The translations under genes and the position numbers were made by a program. Positions 48,301 to 56,943 of a stretch of DNA of 64,000 nucleotides are shown here, one piece after another. The stretch comes from Marinomonas algarum (GTDB lineage Bacteria; Pseudomonadota; Gammaproteobacteria; Pseudomonadales; Marinomonadaceae), in contig NZ_JAJATW010000001.1 in the NCBI RefSeq assembly GCF_020532605.1, positions 310,001-374,000 on the forward strand, read 5' to 3'. Below the pieces are notes generated by a model. It searched no databases and had not been told where the DNA came from. It worked only from the letters and a program-made list of their open reading frames with translations. Position 1 is the first letter of the stretch; every line of letters begins with the position of its first letter.

Positions 48301-48325
48301 TGTTAGCACCATAAAAGTGCTAACA
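48301..48325 (+). promoter_or_regulatory. Perfect palindrome with CIRCE-like half sites
   Basis: TGTTAGCAC and GTGCTAACA are exact inverse repeats with 7 bases between them. The cores TTAGCAC/GTGCTAA are identical to those of the CIRCE operator, but CIRCE has 13 bases between these cores. It lies 26 bases before the start codon, within the probable leader. Confidence 0.6.
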
Positions 48326-48351
48326 CAACCAGATAAGGAAGCAATAAAGCC

Positions 48352-48759
48352 ATGAGCCAAGTAAAACTCGACGATAAAATGCAAGCTATGTTAGCCGCTC
48401 AAACTCCTATTTTAGCGACCGTCATTCAAAGTAACGGCTTGCCAAACATAGGCCCTAAACGCTCTCTTCGAGTCTATGATGAAAACCACCTAATCTATAA
48501 TGAAAACACAGGTGGTCAAACACTAGAAAATATTCAGCAAGGCTCTAAAGTGGCTATCGCTGTCATTGACCGCCCAAACCTTGATGGCTATCGCTTTGTT
48601 GGCACACCCACTGTTCATCATGATGGCGCGCCGCTTGAAAACGCACTGGCTTTTGCCGCAGAAAATGGCATGAAAGAGCCTAAGTGTGCAGTACTGATAG
48701 AAGTCGATGACGTCTTCACACTGAAATCTGGACCAACGGCCGGACAAAAATTAAGCTAA
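48352..48759 (+). CDS. Pyridoxamine 5'-phosphate oxidase-fold protein
   Basis: The 135-aa protein has the split-barrel FMN-binding fold. Typical parts are TPILATVIQSNGLPNIGPKRSLRVYDENHLIY (strands 1-3) and a central block GSKVAIAVID. It is too short to be PdxH and lacks its C-terminal signature. Related small proteins reduce flavins, bind haem or detoxify compounds, so a redox role is possible but not shown. The gene is in reverse orientation to cti, and the region before it has a Fur-box-like site and a striking palindrome. Confidence 0.78.
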   Translation: MSQVKLDDKMQAMLAAQTPILATVIQSNGLPNIGPKRSLRVYDENHLIYNENTGGQTLENIQQGSKVAIAVIDRPNLDGYRFVGTPTVHHDGAPLENALAFAAENGMKEPKCAVLIEVDDVFTLKSGPTAGQKLS

Positions 48760-48769
48760 GTCGCTTTAA

Positions 48770-48800
48770 CGCTCACCGAAAAACATTCGGTGAGCGCTTT
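48770..48800 (+). terminator. Intrinsic terminator
   Basis: CGCTCACCGAA / TTCGGTGAGCG is an 11-bp perfect stem with a 5-base loop, followed by CTTTTAC. It ends the PPOX-fold gene. Confidence 0.75.
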
Positions 48801-48825
48801 TACTCATACTCGGTTTCTAACGCCA

Positions 48826-48854
48826 GAAAAATAAAAACGCCCACAAAGGCGTTT
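48826..48854 (-). terminator. Intrinsic terminator of the ylqF operon
   Basis: On the minus strand AAACGCC / GGCGTTT pair over 7 bases with a 6-base loop, followed by TTATTTTTC. It lies about 36 bases after the acidic protein gene. Confidence 0.7.
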
Positions 48855-48889
48855 CATATGAATCAAAACAGAGGCTATTAACGCTTCAT

Positions 48890-49486
48890 CTAAACGTCAT
48901 CGCGCTCATCATCTGGATAATCTTCTGTCAACTCATAAGCGTTATCACCCATATCATCATTGGCTAAAAGAAGCGCTTCTTCGTAAGCGCCACCAAATTC
49001 AATACGTGTGATGTCATACAGGTCATATTCAAAGGTATCATCAAACCAGCGTGCATCCGAGCCAATTTCTTCAAGCTCATAGGTTACGGCGTCCGCACGA
49101 ACAACACGACCAATCTCACAACTGTCCGGTTCAACCTCTTCACGGTGCAAAGTGACCAAACCAAATTCTTCGCTGATATCGATCAGTAAGACGGCTAAAT
49201 CATCAAGCTCGACTTCTGGATCGTCTACTTCTTCACCACGCAGTGCTAACACGCGTTTTTGGAAGTCATTAAAGGGAGCAGGATGCGCAAAATCGCTAAT
49301 GTCTTCTAGAAATAGAATTTGATAGCCATTTAAACGAACACTTTCGTCGACTAATTGGAGTAAAACCATTTCTTCGTTGGCGTCTACAACAAAACCATCA
49401 GTCCAGCTATCTGGTCCATCCAACTCGTCACGAAAAATGCGAACAACATTATTTCGAGTGCGGGCTTTTTCCAATTCGATGAGCAT
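48890..49486 (-). CDS. Acidic protein of unknown function
   Basis: I do not recognise this 198-aa protein. It is strongly acidic, with many Asp and Glu and a tail TEDYPDDERDDV. The N-terminal third reads like a small beta-barrel (RIFRDELDGPDSWTDGFVVD, then LNGYQILFLEDIS), and a similar pattern with VGRV/GFVVD-type strands returns in the second half (IGRVVRADAVTYELEEI), suggesting two repeats of one fold. It has no signal peptide or membrane helix. It is the third gene after ylqF and the YacL-like gene, so a link to ribosome assembly is a reasonable but unproven guess. Confidence 0.75.
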   Translation of the reverse strand: MLIELEKARTRNNVVRIFRDELDGPDSWTDGFVVDANEEMVLLQLVDESVRLNGYQILFLEDISDFAHPAPFNDFQKRVLALRGEEVDDPEVELDDLAVLLIDISEEFGLVTLHREEVEPDSCEIGRVVRADAVTYELEEIGSDARWFDDTFEYDLYDITRIEFGGAYEEALLLANDDMGDNAYELTEDYPDDERDDV

Positions 49487-49570
49487 ATCGGCTCCCTAAA
49501 ACGTTAATAATAAACAGATACTAGTGTAAACCCAGCCAGCGCAAGGAACAACAAATCAAATGGATTTGGC

Positions 49571-49951
49571 TCAATACAAAACGCCGTGCCAATTTTCTAC
49601 CAGAGCAATTAAATCCTCTAAGCCACATTCTGCTTGAATACCGTCGGTAGACGCTTGATAAAAGCTCTCTTGGGTATCAAACATCGCTTTGATTTCTTCT
49701 TCGGCAGAATCAAGATCAATTTGACGTGATACAAGAATGCCCTCTTCAGACACAACAGCCTCGAAAGGGCCATTTTTAAACACTGTCGATTCTTTTTCAT
49801 TTTCCGCCAAACGTGCCGCCATAAGAACACGCTGGATGCTTTCTAAATCACGCACATACTCAGTGACCCATTCACCAATCGCAGAAAATTCATAGCCGGT
49901 ATACACTCGATATTGATTTTCTTCTTGATCAAACGCAATTTCATAATCCAT
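49571..49951 (-). CDS. yacL: UPF0231 (YacL) family protein
   Basis: A 126-aa acidic protein that starts MDYEIAFDQEENQYRVYTG. The start MDYE, the alternating pattern, VVSEEGILVSR in the middle and a final EDLIALVENWHGVL match the YacL/UPF0231 layout. The function is not known. I use the ATG at 49951, which has GAGG at 9 bases; the ATG two codons earlier is too close to that site. It begins 11 bases after the ylqF stop, so it is in the same operon. Confidence 0.7.
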   Translation of the reverse strand: MDYEIAFDQEENQYRVYTGYEFSAIGEWVTEYVRDLESIQRVLMAARLAENEKESTVFKNGPFEAVVSEEGILVSRQIDLDSAEEEIKAMFDTQESFYQASTDGIQAECGLEDLIALVENWHGVLY

Positions 49952-49962
49952 GGCCATTTACC

Positions 49963-50955
49963 TCATTCTTTTTCATCTGTACTGTCATTTTGATTCTCTG
50001 CCTGTGCTTGACGATAGGCCACGTTATTGGCCTGTTGACGCTGCGGGACAGCCGCCGCTAACCGAGCCAGACGTGCCGCTTCTTTTTTCGCTTTGACTTC
50101 TTCCACCCGTTGCTCTTCTAGGGCAATCATCTCAGGCGTCTCCATGACATAAGGCCCAATGGCACCGGTTCGAACATCGCTTAAGAACACCTCTGCGGCT
50201 TTGTGCATATCCACCTTGCCGCCTGAACGCAGTGCGCCTCGCTTTGACCCAATCACTTTGAGTACATCATAAGGATCAGAATCAAGGTGTTTTAACTTGT
50301 AACGCGTAATAAGTTCGTTCGGGTAATCGGACATAAAAAAGGCCAAACCGACCAGTGCGACATCCTCGTAATCAATCGCGGTATCACGCACAGCACCCGT
50401 GACAGCCAAACGATAACTGGCGTCTGGATTCTCAATTTTTGGCCACAATATGCCAGGCGTATCTAATATCTGAAAGCCATTGGTCACTTTTAATTTCTGT
50501 TGGGACTTGGTCACAGCGGGCTCATTACCGACTTTCGCCACACGGCGGCCTAATAACGCATTCATCAGACTGGATTTACCCACATTGGGAATACCGGCAA
50601 TCATCGCGCGAATGGGCTTTTCTGCACTGCCTCTATGAGGCACCATTTGCCCTACCCACTGACTGATTTTGGCAACGTCGGCCTTATCCACTGTTGAAAA
50701 AGGATGGGCAAGTACGGTAGCGTGACCGCTCCAATGTGTTAACCAAGCGTTAAGACGCTCACTGTCCGCTAAGTCTTTTTTATTTAACAAGCGTAAAACC
50801 GGCACATCACCCCGTAGGGTATTCAGCATAGGATTTTGACTGGAGTCAGGAATTCGGGCATCCAACACTTCAATAACAATATCAACCTGCGTCATGACTT
50901 CTTCGATTTCTCGACGCGCTTTATTCATGTGACCTGGATACCACTGAACGCTCAC
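49963..50955 (-). CDS. ylqF: Ribosome biogenesis GTPase YlqF
   Basis: YlqF/RbgA is a circularly permuted GTPase that assists late 50S subunit assembly. The 330-aa protein starts SVQWYPGHMNKARREI. It shows the permuted order of G motifs: G4 NKKDLAD (residue 60 region), then G1 GIPNVGKSSL, then G3 DTPG in LDTPGILWPK. The C-terminus is a long charged helix rich in Glu, Lys and Arg. It is the first gene of an operon with the YacL-like and acidic proteins. Confidence 0.92.
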   Translation of the reverse strand: MSVQWYPGHMNKARREIEEVMTQVDIVIEVLDARIPDSSQNPMLNTLRGDVPVLRLLNKKDLADSERLNAWLTHWSGHATVLAHPFSTVDKADVAKISQWVGQMVPHRGSAEKPIRAMIAGIPNVGKSSLMNALLGRRVAKVGNEPAVTKSQQKLKVTNGFQILDTPGILWPKIENPDASYRLAVTGAVRDTAIDYEDVALVGLAFFMSDYPNELITRYKLKHLDSDPYDVLKVIGSKRGALRSGGKVDMHKAAEVFLSDVRTGAIGPYVMETPEMIALEEQRVEEVKAKKEAARLARLAAAVPQRQQANNVAYRQAQAENQNDSTDEKE

Positions 50956-51127
50956 CCTAACTCCCCTTATTGACCTAGTCTTTTGCGGTGCCGAATTCTA
51001 CCACAGGTTGGAAAGGGAAAAAGAAAATACTACAAGCAAGTCTGTTTTAGGAAAGAAGCTCATCGAATGCCCTCTAAAGACTGGGGTTAATCTGATTCAA
51101 GTCAAGGTAAGTCATCGCAAAGTATCT

Positions 51128-51269
51128 ATACTCGTTCACTCCAGAGTATGCAGAAGCGAGGAATCTGCACCAAGCTTTCGATGCAAATCTGGTTGTTCTC
51201 TCGATTGGACCGGCAATTATGTTGCCTAATGGTCTGTTAGCCGAGGCTGTGTGTGGCCTCGGCTTTTTT
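51128..51269 (+). ncRNA. Candidate structured small RNA ending at a strong terminator
   Basis: Four hairpins follow each other: ATACTC/GAGTAT (51128-51149), GCAGA/TCTGC (51150-51168), GGCAA/TTGCC (51212-51226) and the terminator (51239-51264) with T-run. No protein gene on this strand ends here, and the gene to the left runs away, so something must be transcribed toward the terminator. The 5' end is not known. It matches no RNA family I can recall. Confidence 0.4.
51239..51269 (+). terminator. Intrinsic terminator with no upstream gene
   Basis: AGCCGAGGC / GCCTCGGCT form a 9-bp GC-rich stem with an 8-base loop (TGTGTGTG), followed by six T in total. It is one of the strongest terminators in the window. 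Confidence 0.88.
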
Positions 51270-51311
51270 CTTTCTCCCTCCTCCCACTTCTTTAACCCAT
51301 CTTATTTGCAC

Positions 51312-51347
51312 GTATTTTTTGCAAAAATACCTTTTCATCTATATGGT
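51312..51347 (+). promoter_or_regulatory. Palindrome and possible promoter of the Dpp-type operon
   Basis: GTATTTTT (51312-51319) and AAAAATAC (51323-51330) form a 19-base dyad. Its right part overlaps a possible -35 TTGCAA (51319-51324), with -10 TATGGT (51342-51347) at 17 bases. It may be an operator, for example for the LysR gene at the end of the operon. Confidence 0.35.
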
Positions 51348-51401
51348 CAGGATTATATTAGGTCATTCAAACATTACTCGGTCATAAAGAGACGCTCGAT
51401 T

Positions 51402-52931
51402 ATGAAGGTACGTGCCTTTTTTATTTACTGCCTGTCATTCTTAATTTATCAAGGCGCTGATGCGGCCACATTGAAAATGGCCTTTGATGCGGATCCTGTT
51501 TCACTTGATCCCCATGAACAGTTGTCTGAAGGAACCTTACAGTTTTCACACCTTGTGTTTGACCCCTTATTACGATGGACAAAAACAGGCAAGTTTGAAG
51601 CTCGATTAGCAGAAAGCTGGGAACGTATCGATGATCGCACTATGCGCTTCCACCTTCGAGAAGGCGTCCACTTCATCAGTGGTAACCCTTTTTCGGCAAA
51701 GGATGTCGCCTATACGATACAACGCTTAAAACGGTCCCCTGATTTTCGCGCCATGTTCGATACTATTTCGTCGACCACGCTAATTGATGACTACACGATC
51801 GACGTCCATACGACCTACACTAACCCCTTGCTGATCAACATCATGACCTATGTGTTCCCGATGGATAAGGTGTTTTACCAAGGTCAAGATCAAATTGTAA
51901 AATACGGCAGTACCTTTGCGTCCCGCCATGTCTCAGGAACCGGCCCCTTTAAGCTCACTCATCGGGAGCTTGGCAGTTATATGGTGTTCGAACGCAACCC
52001 TAATTACTGGGACACAAACAGCCCAGGTAACGTAAAGACACTCACCATCACTCCCGTTCGTGCTGATTCCACGCGTTTGGCTGCATTATTGTCTGGCGAT
52101 GTGGATTTTATCTTTCCTATTTCCCCTATTGATATTCAAAGAACACAAAGCATACCAGGCCTTCAGTTGGTCACTTTAGCAAACTCTCGCATTTTATTGA
52201 TGCACATGAACCAACAGCGTCGTGCAGAATTACAAGATGTGCGGGTACGCAAAGCGATTAACCTTGCTATTAATCAACGCTTAATTGTTGAAAAAATTCT
52301 CAAAGGCTACGCTATGCCTGCGGGCCAGCTGAGTTCAGATCGTTTCTTAGGACACATTAACGACCTAGCCCCTGAATATAACTTGATAAAAGCAAAGCAA
52401 TTAATGGCTGAAGCAGGCTACCAAGACGGTTTTCGGCTAAGCATGATGGCACCCAACAACCGCTATATGAGTGATGAAAAAGTCGCTCAGGCCATTGCGG
52501 CGATGCTGGCGCGCATCAAGATCACCGTGGACCTAAAAACCCTGCCGAAAGCGCAATACTTTAAGGCGTTTGACGATCGCAGTGCCGATCTTATGATGGT
52601 TGGCTGGCAGTCCGACACCATGGACTCAAACAATATTTATGAATTCCTTGTTGCCTGCCCTGACGCCGATACTGGCTTGGGTGCTTACAACGCAAGCGAA
52701 TACTGTCGCCCTAGTGTTGATGAGGATATTCGTCTAGCCAATCGCGAAATGAACCCAGAAAGGCGCTCTCAACGACTGCAACAAATAGAGCGAACCCTTT
52801 ATAATGACGCCGCTGTTGTCCCATTGTATTGGCAATATCTTACTTGGGCGGCAAAAGAGAAGGTAAACATACGCGCTATTGTAAATGATCAAAACTACCC
52901 ATATCTGGGAGATTTGGTCATTGAGGAATAG
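51402..52931 (+). CDS. Dipeptide/oligopeptide-type ABC transporter substrate-binding protein
   Basis: A family 5 solute-binding protein (DppA/OppA/NikA type) of 509 aa from the ATG at 51402, with a signal peptide ending near GADAA (about residue 23). Recognisable are LKMAFDADPVSLDPHEQLSEGT, WERIDDRTMRFHLREGVHF and VRKAINLAINQRLI. The ligand cannot be told from the sequence and could be peptide, opine, nickel or other. It starts the operon with two permeases, two ATPases and a LysR regulator. Confidence 0.9.
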   Translation: MKVRAFFIYCLSFLIYQGADAATLKMAFDADPVSLDPHEQLSEGTLQFSHLVFDPLLRWTKTGKFEARLAESWERIDDRTMRFHLREGVHFISGNPFSAKDVAYTIQRLKRSPDFRAMFDTISSTTLIDDYTIDVHTTYTNPLLINIMTYVFPMDKVFYQGQDQIVKYGSTFASRHVSGTGPFKLTHRELGSYMVFERNPNYWDTNSPGNVKTLTITPVRADSTRLAALLSGDVDFIFPISPIDIQRTQSIPGLQLVTLANSRILLMHMNQQRRAELQDVRVRKAINLAINQRLIVEKILKGYAMPAGQLSSDRFLGHINDLAPEYNLIKAKQLMAEAGYQDGFRLSMMAPNNRYMSDEKVAQAIAAMLARIKITVDLKTLPKAQYFKAFDDRSADLMMVGWQSDTMDSNNIYEFLVACPDADTGLGAYNASEYCRPSVDEDIRLANREMNPERRSQRLQQIERTLYNDAAVVPLYWQYLTWAAKEKVNIRAIVNDQNYPYLGDLVIEE

Positions 52932-52987
52932 TCATTTGCGCCTAGAACGCCAATACAACGCCTAAAGAAGAGATACGACACGCTTTC

Positions 52988-53968
52988 ATGCTAACATTTT
53001 TACTGCGCCGTTTATTACAAGCTTGTTTTGTGATGATCATCATCAGTGTGATCAGTTTTGCCATTCAAGATAAGTTAGGGGACCCCGTTCAACAAATGAT
53101 GGGAATGACAGCCTCATCAGACGATCGTCAACAGCTGCGTGAAGCGTTAGGCTTAAACGATGGTTTTGTCAGTCAATATTGGCGTTTTGCAAAAGGGGCC
53201 ATCCAAGGCGACCTAGGCACCTCCTATTACTTTAAAGAGCCGGCTCTTGACGTTATTTTGTCTAAATTACCCGCAACATTGGAACTGGCTTTCTGCGCCA
53301 TTCTTCTAGTAATATTGGTGGCCACGCCCTGTGGTGTCCTCGCAGCAATTAATCCAAAACACATCCTGTCTCGTCTGTTGATGTTTGTCAGCTCTATCGG
53401 TCTTTCTGTGCCCATTTTTATTGTGGCGATTCTGTTGGTGTATGTCTTTTCCATTGAACATAATGTGGCGCCCAGCTTTGGTCGGGGCGACACCACCGAT
53501 GTCTTTGGGCTGTGGCAAAGCGGTATTTTTAATAAAGACGGTTTGAGGCATCTGATATTACCCAGTTTGTCATTAGCCATCGCATTGATGCCGATTTTTG
53601 TACGCCTTATCCGTGCGGAAATGATGGAAGTGTTGCAGTCAGAATACATACGTTTTGCATGGTCTAAAGGGCTATCCGCGAGACGTATTTATTTTGTTCA
53701 TGCGCTCAAAAACACCATGTTACCCATCATCACCGTGGGAGGAATTCAAGCGGGCACCTTGGTTGCTTACACCATATTAACGGAAACTATTTTTCAGTGG
53801 CCAGGTATGGGGTACTTGTTTATGGATGCGGTCAGCCGTGTTGATACGCCTCTTGTCGCGGCGTATTTAATGGTGGTAGGCGGAATCTTCGTGGTCACTA
53901 ACACGCTGGTGGATTTAATCTATGGTCTGGTTAACCCAACGGTACGTCTAGCGAGCCACGGATTATGA
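52988..53968 (+). CDS. Dpp/Opp-type ABC transporter permease 1
   Basis: The 326-aa DppB-like inner-membrane subunit. The N-terminal LRRLLQACFVMIIISVISFAI, the stretch GDLGTSYY, and the EAA loop region IRAEMMEVLQSEYIRFAWSKGLSARRI are all typical, as is the final VDLIYGLVNPTVRL. It has six expected membrane helices. Its stop overlaps the next permease start by 4 bases (ATGA). Confidence 0.93.
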   Translation: MLTFLLRRLLQACFVMIIISVISFAIQDKLGDPVQQMMGMTASSDDRQQLREALGLNDGFVSQYWRFAKGAIQGDLGTSYYFKEPALDVILSKLPATLELAFCAILLVILVATPCGVLAAINPKHILSRLLMFVSSIGLSVPIFIVAILLVYVFSIEHNVAPSFGRGDTTDVFGLWQSGIFNKDGLRHLILPSLSLAIALMPIFVRLIRAEMMEVLQSEYIRFAWSKGLSARRIYFVHALKNTMLPIITVGGIQAGTLVAYTILTETIFQWPGMGYLFMDAVSRVDTPLVAAYLMVVGGIFVVTNTLVDLIYGLVNPTVRLASHGL

Positions 53969-54903
53969 AATACCCGAGAAAAGAGCTTATTCAGCCTTTG
54001 TCAGGCAGTCGTTGGAATCACATTGTCTCTGGGCTCATCGGTGATAAATTGGCGATGTTGGCGCTGATCGTCTTTGTATTCTACTGCCTGGTTGCGCTTC
54101 TTGCCCCTTTAGTCGCGCCTTTTGATATGGCCGATCCTCAGTTTATGGATCTGATGCAATCAGACATTCCTCCCCGATGGATAAGTGGTGATGAACGTTT
54201 CTTATTGGGCACAGACGCTCAGGGTCGAGACCTACTCTCAGTGATTTTATATGGCACCAGATTGTCATTGACGATCGGTATTTGTGCGGTGTTGATTCAA
54301 GCCACACTTGGAATTTGTATTGGCCTGATGGCGGGGTATTTTGGAGGGCGAATAGACAACTTTTTAATGCGCTGTGCAGATATCCAGTTATCTTTTTCAA
54401 ACATGATGGTTGCCATTGTATTTTTGGCTATTTTTCAATCTATGTTTGGTATGGCGTATTTTCAGCAATTTGCCATGATTATCTTGATTCTTGTTATTGG
54501 GCTGACCGAATGGCCACTGTTTGCCCGTACCATTCGCGCCTCCGTGTTGGCAGAAAAGCAAAAAGAATACGTTGATGCCGCTAGAATCATGGGGATTGGG
54601 TCAAGACGCGTTATGTTTCGTCATATTCTGCCCAACACCTTATCGCCTATCTTGGTGATTTTTACCATTCAAATTGCCAATGCCATCGTTGCGGAAGCCG
54701 CTTTGTCTTTTTTAGGCTTAGGCATGCCGGCCACGCAACCCTCTCTTGGTTCCCTTATATCAGAGGGTTTTGCTTACATGTTTTCTGGCTCTTGGTGGAT
54801 CTGTGTCATTCCCAGTGTCACCTTGATTGTGCTGATTATGGCAATGAATCTACTCGGTGATTGGTTGCGAGACCATCTCAACCCAAGGACGTATAAAGAC
54901 TAA
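53965..54903 (+). CDS. Dpp/Opp-type ABC transporter permease 2
   Basis: The 312-aa DppC-like subunit. Family blocks: LLGTDAQGRDLLSVILYGTRLSL, the EAA loop with KEYVDAARIMGIGSRRVMFRHILPN, and EAALSFLGLGMPATQPSLGSLIS. Six helices are expected. It is translationally coupled to permease 1, and the first ATPase gene starts 1 base after its stop. Confidence 0.93.
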   Translation: MKYPRKELIQPLSGSRWNHIVSGLIGDKLAMLALIVFVFYCLVALLAPLVAPFDMADPQFMDLMQSDIPPRWISGDERFLLGTDAQGRDLLSVILYGTRLSLTIGICAVLIQATLGICIGLMAGYFGGRIDNFLMRCADIQLSFSNMMVAIVFLAIFQSMFGMAYFQQFAMIILILVIGLTEWPLFARTIRASVLAEKQKEYVDAARIMGIGSRRVMFRHILPNTLSPILVIFTIQIANAIVAEAALSFLGLGMPATQPSLGSLISEGFAYMFSGSWWICVIPSVTLIVLIMAMNLLGDWLRDHLNPRTYKD

Positions 54904-54904
54904 T

Positions 54905-55927
54905 ATGAATTTACTTAGCGTCAGTCACTTGAACGTGAATTTTCAAGTGAAAAAACAATCCTTGGCGGCTCTTATTGATGTCAGTTTTACACTCAACCGT
55001 GGTGAGCGTATCGCGATTGTGGGTGAGTCTGGGGCAGGAAAATCGGTATTGGGGTTTTCCATTGTCAACCTAATCGGCAAACCGGGTTACATTGCATCTG
55101 GATCAATCAAGTTAGACAACAAAGAATTGACCACGATGAACCTTCGACAGTTGCAAGAGGTTCGTGGCAAACGTATTGCTATGATTTTTCAAGATCCGAT
55201 GATGACGCTCAACCCTGTTCTCAGTATCGGCCACCAGCTGGTTGAAATCATTCGTAGCCACACGAAAATCACCTACAAAGACGCTAAAAATATTGCGATT
55301 GAAAAGTTACATAAAGTTCAAATTGCCTCACCAGAAACACGCTTCAACCAGTACCCTCACGAACTGTCCGGCGGTATGAGACAACGGGTTATTATCGCCT
55401 CTGTTTTACTGCTCAACCCTGACATCATTATTGCCGATGAGCCGACCACCGCTCTGGATGTCACCATTCAAGCTGAGATTCTTCAGCTTTTATTAGCCAT
55501 TTGCCGCGATCATGGTGTTGCCTTGATCTTAATCAGCCACGATCTTGGCGTGGTGTCTAAAGTGGCTGAACGCACATTAGTGATGTACGCAGGTCAAATT
55601 GTCGAAGAAGGTCCCACACTGGAAATCATTAACGACCCTCAGCACCCTTACACACAAGGACTGTTAAACGCATTACCACAGATGACCTTACCTGGGCATA
55701 GGTTGAATCAAATTCAAGGCAGCATGCCGCCCCTATCAGAACGTCCATCGGGCTGTGCTTTTCATCCTCGCTGCCCATACGCAACCGAGGCCTGTAAGCA
55801 ACAACAACCAAAATTTATTTACAGCGGCGTTTCCAGTGTTGCCTGCCTGATGATTGAAAACATGATCGATGAATTTGATAGAGATGACCCAGTCCAAAGC
55901 GATAACGTTTTAGAGGGTGAACGCTAG
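54905..55927 (+). CDS. Dpp/Opp-type ABC transporter ATPase 1
   Basis: The 340-aa DppD-like ATPase. Walker A is GESGAGKSV, the Q-loop region FQDPMMTLNP, the signature LSGGMRQRV, Walker B DIIIADEPTTALD, the switch His ISHDLG. The C-terminal oligopeptide-ABC tail with cysteines reads CAFHPRCPYATEAC, which may hold an iron-sulphur cluster in some members. The ATG at 54905 is chosen since the upstream extension lies in the permease gene. Confidence 0.93.
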   Translation: MNLLSVSHLNVNFQVKKQSLAALIDVSFTLNRGERIAIVGESGAGKSVLGFSIVNLIGKPGYIASGSIKLDNKELTTMNLRQLQEVRGKRIAMIFQDPMMTLNPVLSIGHQLVEIIRSHTKITYKDAKNIAIEKLHKVQIASPETRFNQYPHELSGGMRQRVIIASVLLLNPDIIIADEPTTALDVTIQAEILQLLLAICRDHGVALILISHDLGVVSKVAERTLVMYAGQIVEEGPTLEIINDPQHPYTQGLLNALPQMTLPGHRLNQIQGSMPPLSERPSGCAFHPRCPYATEACKQQQPKFIYSGVSSVACLMIENMIDEFDRDDPVQSDNVLEGER

Positions 55928-56943
55928 TGAACACACCACTCATCCAAATTCGTGGCTTGGAAAAAGCCTTTAGCACCAATGACAGTTGGCTAGGTCAGTG
56001 GCGCTTTAAGAGCGGTAAGTTAACCCGTCATCAAGACAGTGTTCATGCTCTCAACGGGGTAGATTTAACCATTTATAAAGGGGAAACACTGTGTGTGGTT
56101 GGCGAAACCGGTTGTGGCAAGTCCACACTGGCCAGAGTCATCATGGGGTTAACCGAGCCAACAAAAGGGGAAATTGATTACCTCGGTCACCGGATAGATC
56201 ATTTGAATAATCGTCAAAGGATGTTTTACCGTCGTCGTATGCAAATGGTCTTTCAGAACCCTTATGCATCGCTCAACCCAAGAATGACGGTCTACCAAAC
56301 GTTAAGTGAGCCCATCTCATTTCATCAACCTGGGCTCTCATCAGTGCAATTAGATCAAAAAATTGACGGTTTACTGGAATCCGTTGGTATCTCCGCAACG
56401 GGCTCAGATCGCTATCCTCACGAATTTTCCGGTGGTCAACGCCAGCGCATTAGTTTGGCGCGCGCGTTGTCCGTCGAGCCGGATTTTATTGTTGCTGACG
56501 AGCCCTTATCTGCCCTCGACGTGTCAGTGCAAGCGCAAGTCCTCAACCTTATGATGGACAAACAAGAGGAACGCAATTTAAGCTACCTTTTTATCACTCA
56601 TGACTTGGCGGTCGTCGAACATTTTGCCACTCGTGTCGCGGTGATGTACCTAGGGCGCATTTGTGAACTTGCCCCGAGAGACGTCTTATTTCGTACGCCC
56701 AAGCACCCGTATACACAAGCCTTGTTGTCGGCTATCCCGCGCTTGGACACCACGAGTGCGGACCCTATTCGCCTTATCGGGGAAGTGCCCACTTCGACAA
56801 AAAAACCATCAGGGTGCGTGTTTCAAGCGCGTTGTCCTTATGCAAATCAACGCTGTTACGAAGCGTCTCCGGCGATCAAAGAACAACCCGATGGCAGCAG
56901 TGTGGCGTGCCATGCCATCGAGGAGGGCCGTTTATGGAAATAA
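55927..56943 (+). CDS. Dpp/Opp-type ABC transporter ATPase 2
   Basis: The 338-aa DppF-like ATPase. Walker A is GETGCGKST, then FQNPYASLNPRMTV, the signature FSGGQRQRI, Walker B DFIVADEPLSALD, and the cysteine tail CVFQARCPYANQRC. It starts at a GTG that shares one base with the stop of the previous gene, and its own end overlaps the LysR gene by 10 bases. The insertion of a short loop near residues 18-35 is slightly longer than usual. Confidence 0.92.
   Translation: MNTPLIQIRGLEKAFSTNDSWLGQWRFKSGKLTRHQDSVHALNGVDLTIYKGETLCVVGETGCGKSTLARVIMGLTEPTKGEIDYLGHRIDHLNNRQRMFYRRRMQMVFQNPYASLNPRMTVYQTLSEPISFHQPGLSSVQLDQKIDGLLESVGISATGSDRYPHEFSGGQRQRISLARALSVEPDFIVADEPLSALDVSVQAQVLNLMMDKQEERNLSYLFITHDLAVVEHFATRVAVMYLGRICELAPRDVLFRTPKHPYTQALLSAIPRLDTTSADPIRLIGEVPTSTKKPSGCVFQARCPYANQRCYEASPAIKEQPDGSSVACHAIEEGRLWK

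Larger units (their letters stand above)
48022..48351. other. 330-base divergent intergenic region (cti / PPOX-fold gene)
   Basis: I see no gene. It holds a Fur-box-like site (48165-48183), a possible -10 (TATGAT, 48168-48173) inside it, and a perfect 25-base palindrome (48301-48325) just upstream of the PPOX-fold gene. Confidence 0.5.

Noticed and set aside
48301-48325. True CIRCE element
   Set aside because: The spacing between the half sites is 7 instead of 13 bases, and no chaperone gene follows; kept only as a CIRCE-like palindrome.
48196-48384. 62-codon minus-strand frame in the cti upstream region
   Set aside because: It overlaps the regulatory palindrome and the start of the PPOX-fold gene and has no similarity to a known protein.
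51008-51229. 73-codon frame upstream of the Dpp-type operon
   Set aside because: No protein-like pattern and no ribosome site; it coincides with several hairpins better explained as RNA structure.
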